From contig NZ_JBJZOI010000012.1 in the NCBI RefSeq assembly GCF_047200635.1, positions 1 through 64,000 of the forward strand: DNA of 64,000 bases, given 5' to 3'. A model generated the notes under the pieces. The model was not told the DNA's origin, did not search any database, and saw nothing but the letters and a program-made list of their open reading frames with translations. This stretch comes from Saccharopolyspora_C sp047200635 (GTDB taxonomy: Bacteria > Actinomycetota > Actinomycetes > Mycobacteriales > Pseudonocardiaceae). Position numbers and translations under genes: made by a program. Below, piece after piece: positions 59,709 to 64,000 of the stretch. How positions within the stretch are numbered: position 1 is the stretch's first letter; every line of letters starts with the position of its first letter.

Positions 59709-60662
59709 TCAGCCCAGCAGCTCCGCTGCTTCGGCGGCGCAACCCCAGGACAGCGCCACTCCGGCTCCGGAGTGGCCGTAGTTGTGCACGACGGTGGCGC
59801 CGCCGATCCGCTCGACCTCCAGCCGGACCGCTTCGCGCCCGGGGCGCAGCCCCACCTGCTGACCGAGCACCTCGGCCCCGGCGAGTCGCGGTTCGGCCTG
59901 GGCGCACCGGCGCAGGATCGCGGCGCCGGTCGCCCGGTCCGGCACCCGCGACCAGTCGTGCTCGACGGCGACCCCACCGAGGACGACGCGGTCGCCGTGC
60001 GGGAACCACGCGGTGAACTCCTCCGCCCCGCCCACCTCGACGAAGTACTCGTCGAGGCCCGGGTTGCGCACGATGACGTGCTGGCCGCGCACCGGTCGCA
60101 CCCCCGGGTCGCCGACGAGTTCGCGCGCGCCGACCCCGGTGCAGTCGACGATCCGGCTGGCCTCCTCGACCGCCTCGGCCAGCGACGAGACCGGGCTCAG
60201 CAGCAGCTCGCCACCCGCCGCGAGGAAGCGGCCGGTCAGGTGTTCCAGGTAGCGGGGCATGTCGATCAGCGGGGCGGTCGCCCGGTAGCCGGAGCGGAAG
60301 CCCTCCGGGAGCTCGCCGGGGGTGCAGGGCCGCAGGTCGGGCAGCAGCAGCGCCTCGGGCGGCACCTGGTCCCCGAGGTCGACGCGGGCGGCCATCCGCC
60401 CGGCGGCGAGGTGCACCCCGGTGCTCTCGTCGGCCGCGAGGGCGACGAGCCTCGGGTAGCTGTCCGCCACCCAGCGCCGCACCCGCTCGGCGGGTCGCAG
60501 CAGCGCCGGCCCCCACATCGCGCCGGCGACCGCGGAGGTGGTCTCCGCGGGGCGCTGGTCGGTCCGGACGCGCACCGGCACCCCGCTTTCGGCGAGGGTC
60601 ACGGCGGTGCTGAGGCCGATGACCCCGGCACCGATGACCAGGACTCGCTCGATGGTGGCCAT
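59709..60662 (-). CDS. D-amino-acid oxidase (DAAO-like FAD enzyme)
   Basis: 317 aa from ATG 60662. FAD-binding VLVIGAGVIGLSTAVTLAES at the N-terminus, AGAMWGP, the active-site Tyr/Arg region GYRATAPLIDMPRYLEHL, GLRPGREAVRLEVE and the C-terminal HNYGHSGAGVALSWGCA match DAAO. It oxidises neutral D-amino acids to keto acids with H2O2 release. TAGCGT seven bases before ATG suggests a leaderless mRNA. Confidence 0.9.
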   Translation of the reverse strand: MATIERVLVIGAGVIGLSTAVTLAESGVPVRVRTDQRPAETTSAVAGAMWGPALLRPAERVRRWVADSYPRLVALAADESTGVHLAAGRMAARVDLGDQVPPEALLLPDLRPCTPGELPEGFRSGYRATAPLIDMPRYLEHLTGRFLAAGGELLLSPVSSLAEAVEEASRIVDCTGVGARELVGDPGVRPVRGQHVIVRNPGLDEYFVEVGGAEEFTAWFPHGDRVVLGGVAVEHDWSRVPDRATGAAILRRCAQAEPRLAGAEVLGQQVGLRPGREAVRLEVERIGGATVVHNYGHSGAGVALSWGCAAEAAELLG

Positions 60663-60669
60663 CCTCCGC

Positions 60670-60675
60670 ACGCTA
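60670..60675 (-). promoter_or_regulatory. -10 box of the DAAO gene (leaderless)
   Basis: TAGCGT (minus strand), seven bases before ATG 60662. Confidence 0.55.
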
Positions 60676-60724
60676 GCAGCGCCGTCCGCCGCGCACGGGT
60701 CAGCCGTTCCCGCGTTCGCGCGAA

Positions 60725-60817
60725 CTAGTCCTCGAGAATGGTGATCGATCCGGTGCCGCCGCAGTTTCCACAACCCTTGCCGTTGCAGTCCCCGCAGGTC
60801 GAGGTGATGTGCCGCAT
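60725..60817 (-). CDS. 30-aa zinc-ribbon microprotein
   Basis: ATG 60817 to TAG 60725. The peptide is MRHITSTCGDCNGKGCGNCG followed by GTGSITILED. CGDCNGKGCGNCGGTG is a miniature of the DnaJ-type CxxCxGxG zinc finger, with four Cys for one zinc. TAGGTT stands six bases before ATG, so it has a promoter of the leaderless type and no SD. The very high motif density in 30 residues makes chance unlikely. Function unknown; an RNA, protein-thiol or chaperone contact is conceivable. Confidence 0.72.
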   Translation of the reverse strand: MRHITSTCGDCNGKGCGNCGGTGSITILED

Positions 60818-60823
60818 GGGCAC

Positions 60824-60829
60824 AACCTA
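60824..60829 (-). promoter_or_regulatory. -10 box of the zinc-ribbon microprotein gene
   Basis: TAGGTT (minus strand), six bases before ATG 60817. Confidence 0.6.
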
Positions 60830-61047
60830 AATCGAGCAGGAATGGCGTGCGAATCATGCGAGCGCCCGCTCCGGCCGCCCCTGACCGCCGCCTCTTCACC
60901 CGAGCGGGAGAGCGCTCGTGCGCCGCGGCGGCGCGCCCTCCCCCCAGCACCGAGCGCGCTGCGGGCATGACATCTGTCAGCCCCGAACCGTGCGATGTGC
61001 GCGCGATCCCGTGTTCGGCCGCACTGCCGGGCGTTCACGGGCCGAAT

Positions 61048-61053
61048 TAGCGT
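61048..61053 (+). promoter_or_regulatory. -10 box of the CPBP-kinase-regulator operon (leaderless)
   Basis: TAGCGT, seven bases before ATG 61061; the same hexamer and spacing as before the DAAO gene. Confidence 0.55.
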
Positions 61054-61060
61054 TTCCGGC

Positions 61061-62128
61061 ATGAGGCCCCACGACAGCCACGATGCGCCCACCCAGCCCG
61101 CCCGCGCGATCGGCGCGTTCGGTCCGGCTCCGGGCGGAGGGGCCGCGGAACTTCCCGGCCAGGTCGCTTCCGGAGGCGGGCGGGGCCCGGTGCCACCGGG
61201 CGTGGAGTACCACCGGGTGTTCGCGGGGGAGAAGCGTCGGATCGGGCGCGGGATCCTGGCGATGATCCTCCTGCTGGCGGGCCTGGTCGCGTTCCCCACC
61301 GTCCTCGGCCGGGCTGCCGCGCTTCTCGACGTGCAGTGGGGCAACACGCCGCCGAGCCTGCCCGGCGGGACGGACTACACCCCGCTGTACAACGCCACGA
61401 GCATGTTCTCGCTGGCCTTGCTGGTCCCGTGGAGCATGTGCATCCAGCGATGGCTGTACGGCGTGCCGTGGAGCTCGCTGCACTCGGTGGTGTCGCGCTT
61501 CCGGTTCGACGTGTTCGGCCGGGCGCTGCTGTTCTTCGGCCCCGTCCTGGTGCTCGTGCAGGTGATCAGCGTCCTGGTCACGCCCGGTCAGGAGACGAGC
61601 TGGTCGCGGGCTGATCTGATCGGGGTGACGCTGGGCGTGCTCCTGCTGACACCGCTGCAGGCGGCGGGTGAGGAGTACGGGGTGCGCGGGCTGGTGTTCC
61701 GGGTCCTCGGGAGCTGGGCGCGCGGGCGCCGGGCCGGACTCGTGGTCGGGGTGCTGGTCTCCAGCGCGCTGTTCACGGCGCTGCACGCTTCGACCGATCC
61801 CTACATCGTCCTGTGGTACCTGGTGTGGTGGTCCGGGCTGGCCCTGATCACCTGGCGCACCGGTGGCCTCGAAGTCGCCGTCGTCGTGCACGCGGTGATC
61901 AACACGGTGTCCCTCGCCATGGCGCCGCTGGTGCGCGCGGACCTGGCCGCCGAGCTGGGAGACCGGTCGGCCGGTGCGGTGTCGGCCTACCAGCTGGTGC
62001 CCACGCTCACGATCGTCCTGATCACCGCTGCGGTGTGGTGGTGCACCCGCCGGACCGGACCCGCGCGAACGCCGGCCGCTCGCCTCGACCAGCCGAACGC
62101 GCGGCCGGGCCAGGTGCCTGCCCGATGA
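61061..62128 (+). CDS. CPBP-family intramembrane metalloprotease, second copy
   Basis: 355 aa from ATG 61061. About 55 residues precede the first helix. Catalytic motifs: E204-E205-x3-R209 (AGEEYGVRG), H242 (ALHAS) and H277-x3-N281 (VVHAVIN). It is first in an operon with a histidine kinase (4-base ATGA overlap) and a LuxR regulator, which suggests a protease acting on the signal or on an extracellular peptide. This is inferred from linkage only. Confidence 0.87.
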   Translation: MRPHDSHDAPTQPARAIGAFGPAPGGGAAELPGQVASGGGRGPVPPGVEYHRVFAGEKRRIGRGILAMILLLAGLVAFPTVLGRAAALLDVQWGNTPPSLPGGTDYTPLYNATSMFSLALLVPWSMCIQRWLYGVPWSSLHSVVSRFRFDVFGRALLFFGPVLVLVQVISVLVTPGQETSWSRADLIGVTLGVLLLTPLQAAGEEYGVRGLVFRVLGSWARGRRAGLVVGVLVSSALFTALHASTDPYIVLWYLVWWSGLALITWRTGGLEVAVVVHAVINTVSLAMAPLVRADLAAELGDRSAGAVSAYQLVPTLTIVLITAAVWWCTRRTGPARTPAARLDQPNARPGQVPAR

Positions 62129-63300
62129 CGCGGGTCCTGGGCGATCGTCCGCTGCCCGGGGCTGAGAAGTTCGAGACCTTCGCGCGCTGGTGCACGTACA
62201 GCGCGGTGGCGCTCCCGATCACCACCTTCCTCGGCAGCGCGCTGCTCGTGCGGGGCCCGATCGCGGTGGCCCCGCTGCCGCAAGCAGTCGTCTTCGGCCT
62301 CGTGCTCGCGCTCACCGGCGGCAGCATCGTCGTCTCCCGGTGGAGCATCGACTCCGCGATCGGGGTCGAACGCGCGTTGCCCGTCGGCGTGGTCGCCGGA
62401 TGGTCGCTGCTGCTGGTGGCGATCGTCGTGGCGGCCCCCTCGGTCCCGCTCCCGGGGATGCAGCTGACGGTGGTGGCGGCGGTCGCCTCGGTCGCCGCGA
62501 GCCTCGTCCCCGCGCTCGGTGCGGGCCGGGCGGCACTGCTCAACGCGGTGGCCCTGGTGGCGACCGTCCTGCTCGCCGGCTTCTCCGACATCCCAGCGCT
62601 GGTCGCCGCCTTGATCGTGATCAGCTTTGCCCTGTGGGCGAGCTGGTCGAACGCGTGGATGCTCCGCGTCCTGATCGAGCTGCAGGCCGCGCACGAGGAC
62701 CGCGCCACCCTCGCCCTGGCGGAGGAGCGCCTGCGCATCTCCCGCGACCTGCACGACGTGCTCGGGCAGACCCTCGCGACGATCGCGGTCAAGAGCTCGC
62801 TGGCCTCCGAGCTCGTCGACCGGGGGCATTCCGAGCGGGCCGCCGCGGAAATCGCCGCGATCCGGCGCATCGCCGAGCAGGCGGGTACCGAGGCGCGTCG
62901 GGTCGTGCGCGGCGAACACCGCACGACCTGGCACGATGAGGTGGCGGGCGCGCGATCGCTGCTCGAATCAGCGGGTATCGGCTGCACCGTGATCGGCGAT
63001 CCGGTCCCGGAAGGCTGTGCCGAGCCCCTCGGCTGGGTGGTGCGCGAGGCCGTCACGAACCTGCTGCGGCACTCGGCGGCCACTCAGGTGACGATCGCGA
63101 GCAGCCACGGCGACGGGAAGGTGCTGCTCACCATCACCAACGACGGAGTCGCCGACCGGCGGAGCACCGGGGCCGGATCCGGGCTGGACTCGCTCTCGAA
63201 GCGGCTCGGTGCGCTCGGGGGTCGCCTCACCCCGCAGCGCGACGGCACCTGGTTCGTGCTCGACGCCGAGGTCCCCGCCCCGCAGGAGGAACCCGCATGA
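62125..63300 (+). CDS. Histidine kinase of the NarL/DesK type
   Basis: 391 aa. Five or six N-terminal helices form the sensor, then a HisKA_3 dimerisation helix with phospho-acceptor H210 (RISRDLHDVLGQTL). A short HATPase follows (VREAVTNLLRHSAA, TITNDG, GAGSGLDSLSKRLGALGG). No extracellular domain is visible, so it may sense membrane state, as DesK does. Coupled to both neighbours by ATGA overlaps. Confidence 0.92.
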   Translation: MTRVLGDRPLPGAEKFETFARWCTYSAVALPITTFLGSALLVRGPIAVAPLPQAVVFGLVLALTGGSIVVSRWSIDSAIGVERALPVGVVAGWSLLLVAIVVAAPSVPLPGMQLTVVAAVASVAASLVPALGAGRAALLNAVALVATVLLAGFSDIPALVAALIVISFALWASWSNAWMLRVLIELQAAHEDRATLALAEERLRISRDLHDVLGQTLATIAVKSSLASELVDRGHSERAAAEIAAIRRIAEQAGTEARRVVRGEHRTTWHDEVAGARSLLESAGIGCTVIGDPVPEGCAEPLGWVVREAVTNLLRHSAATQVTIASSHGDGKVLLTITNDGVADRRSTGAGSGLDSLSKRLGALGGRLTPQRDGTWFVLDAEVPAPQEEPA

Positions 63301-63902
63301 CCCGCCTCCTCGTCGTCGACGACGAGCACCTCATCCGCGACGCCATCATCGGGCTGCTCGATCTCGAAGAGGACTTCGAGATCGTGGGCAGGGCGGCCTC
63401 CGGCGACGAGGCGCTGGCCACGGCCCTGCGGGTCCGGCCCGACGTGGCGCTGCTGGACCTCCAGCTCCCCGGGCCCAACGGGATCGAGGTGACCCGGCGG
63501 CTCTCCGCCGAGCTGCCGGACTGCCGCTGCATCATCGTGACCTCGCACGCCCGGCCGGGTTACCTGAAGTCGGCGTTGGCGGCGGGAGCGCGCGGCTTCC
63601 TGCCCAAGACCGCCTCCTCGCGCACCTTCGCCGAGGTCGTGCGCTCCGTGGCGGCCGGCGGCCGCTACGTCGACCCCGAACTCGCCGCCGAGGCGATCAG
63701 CGCGGGTGATTCCCCGCTCACCACGCGCGAGTCCGACGTCCTGGCCCTGGCCCGCGACGGCGCTCCCGTCGACGAGATCGCCCGGCGCGTCTCGCTGTCC
63801 CCGGGGACCGTGCGCAACTACCTGGCGGCCGCCATCGCCAAGCTCGGAACGGCGAACCGGCACGAGGCGGTCCGCATCGCCGCCGAGCGCGGCTGGATCT
63901 AG
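63297..63902 (+). CDS. LuxR/NarL-family response regulator
   Basis: 201 aa; ATG 63297 overlaps the kinase stop. Receiver with D8-D9, phospho-acceptor D54 (LLDLQLPGPNG), VTSHARPGYLKSALAAGARGFLPK, then a GerE-type HTH (LTTRESDVLALARDGAPVDEIARRVSLSPGTVRNYLAAAI, about 140-180). It resembles DesR. It is the last gene of the CPBP-kinase-regulator operon, and its stop overlaps that of the opposite-strand gene. Confidence 0.92.
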   Translation: MTRLLVVDDEHLIRDAIIGLLDLEEDFEIVGRAASGDEALATALRVRPDVALLDLQLPGPNGIEVTRRLSAELPDCRCIIVTSHARPGYLKSALAAGARGFLPKTASSRTFAEVVRSVAAGGRYVDPELAAEAISAGDSPLTTRESDVLALARDGAPVDEIARRVSLSPGTVRNYLAAAIAKLGTANRHEAVRIAAERGWI

Positions 63903-64000
63903 CGGCGCTGCGCCCGCCGCAGGCAGATGGGGTGTCCGGCGGGGCTGGCGTAGACGCGGCTGCCGTCGTCTTCGGTGACGTCGGTGGTGGGGCGTAGCCG
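63899..64000 (-). CDS. VOC-family protein, C-terminal fragment
   Basis: The window ends inside this gene; 33 residues remain, with TAG at 63899-63901. The end DDGSRVYASPAGHPICLRR is the typical closing strand of small glyoxalase/bleomycin-resistance (VOC) domains, with the metal or fold residues of GHPxCL. Nothing more can be said without the missing part. Confidence 0.62.
   Translation of the reverse strand, partial: RLRPTTDVTEDDGSRVYASPAGHPICLRRAQRR

Noticed and set aside
1..64000. CRISPR arrays, tRNA/rRNA genes, insertion sequences or prophage
   Set aside because: No regularly spaced repeats, no tRNA-like CCA-end cloverleaf, no transposase or integrase motifs were seen on either strand.

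Overview
This is a gene-dense, very GC-rich window from an actinobacterium. The content points to the mycothiol-making Corynebacteriales/Pseudonocardiales side of the phylum: it carries mshB, a mycothiol-type maleylpyruvate isomerase relative, lpqW-, lpqY- and tatB-like genes and a 7Fe ferredoxin. From memory of the M. tuberculosis H37Rv map, the order of many genes follows Rv1165 to Rv1239 (typA, lpqW, mshB, fdxC-dapC, dapD, dapE, LOG, folP2, DivIVA-like, DUF3117, O-methyltransferase, sigE-rseA-htrA-tatB, mrp, MgtE-N, lpqY-sugA-sugB, corA). There are large insertions and losses, and inversions cannot be excluded. I favour a Pseudonocardiaceae member (Saccharopolyspora-like), but the species is not proven. 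No rRNA, tRNA, CRISPR array, prophage or insertion sequence was seen.

Left part (1-19.3 kb): a truncated beta-propeller gene beside a suspicious G17/C17 tract, then a membrane protein, a RecB-like nuclease, a PHP phosphoesterase and a PH-domain membrane protein. Next come corA with a leader holding a 23-codon ORF, a 31-aa membrane peptide, a CAP-domain secreted protein, the lpqY-sugA-sugB sugar (probably trehalose) importer without its ATPase, a CPBP protease, a 1194-aa patatin, a CitE-like lyase and an MgtE-N/DUF1003 pair.

Middle (19.3-47.4 kb): MarR regulator, mrp, the envelope-stress block O-methyltransferase / sigE-rseA-htrA-tatB, an MFS/LysR pair, leucyl aminopeptidase, DUF3117, enoyl-CoA hydratase, PadR, FolP2, two overlapping LOG-family genes and an SPFH protein. 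Then follow the lysine genes dapE/dapD/dapC with CHAD and ferredoxin, mycothiol gene mshB, LpqW-like lipoprotein, and TypA with a small Lys/Cys-rich protein.

Right part (47.4-64 kb): an SRPBCC-Nudix fusion, a two-component system divergent from a secreted lipoprotein-carrier-like protein plus ABC exporter, a maleylpyruvate isomerase relative, a TPP-riboswitch-controlled thiamine importer, pterin dehydratase, D-amino-acid oxidase, a 30-aa zinc-ribbon peptide, and a CPBP protease-histidine kinase-LuxR regulator operon.

Two themes cut across the window. First, many genes (13 clear cases) have a TAnnnT -10 box only 6-8 nt before the start codon and no Shine-Dalgarno, so they are probably leaderless. 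Second, the same 7-N4-7 direct repeat (TCTCAGC type, 11-bp period) sits upstream of sigE and between the two-component system and its divergent ABC-exporter operon. This suggests that one OmpR-family regulator links the two envelope-stress loci.
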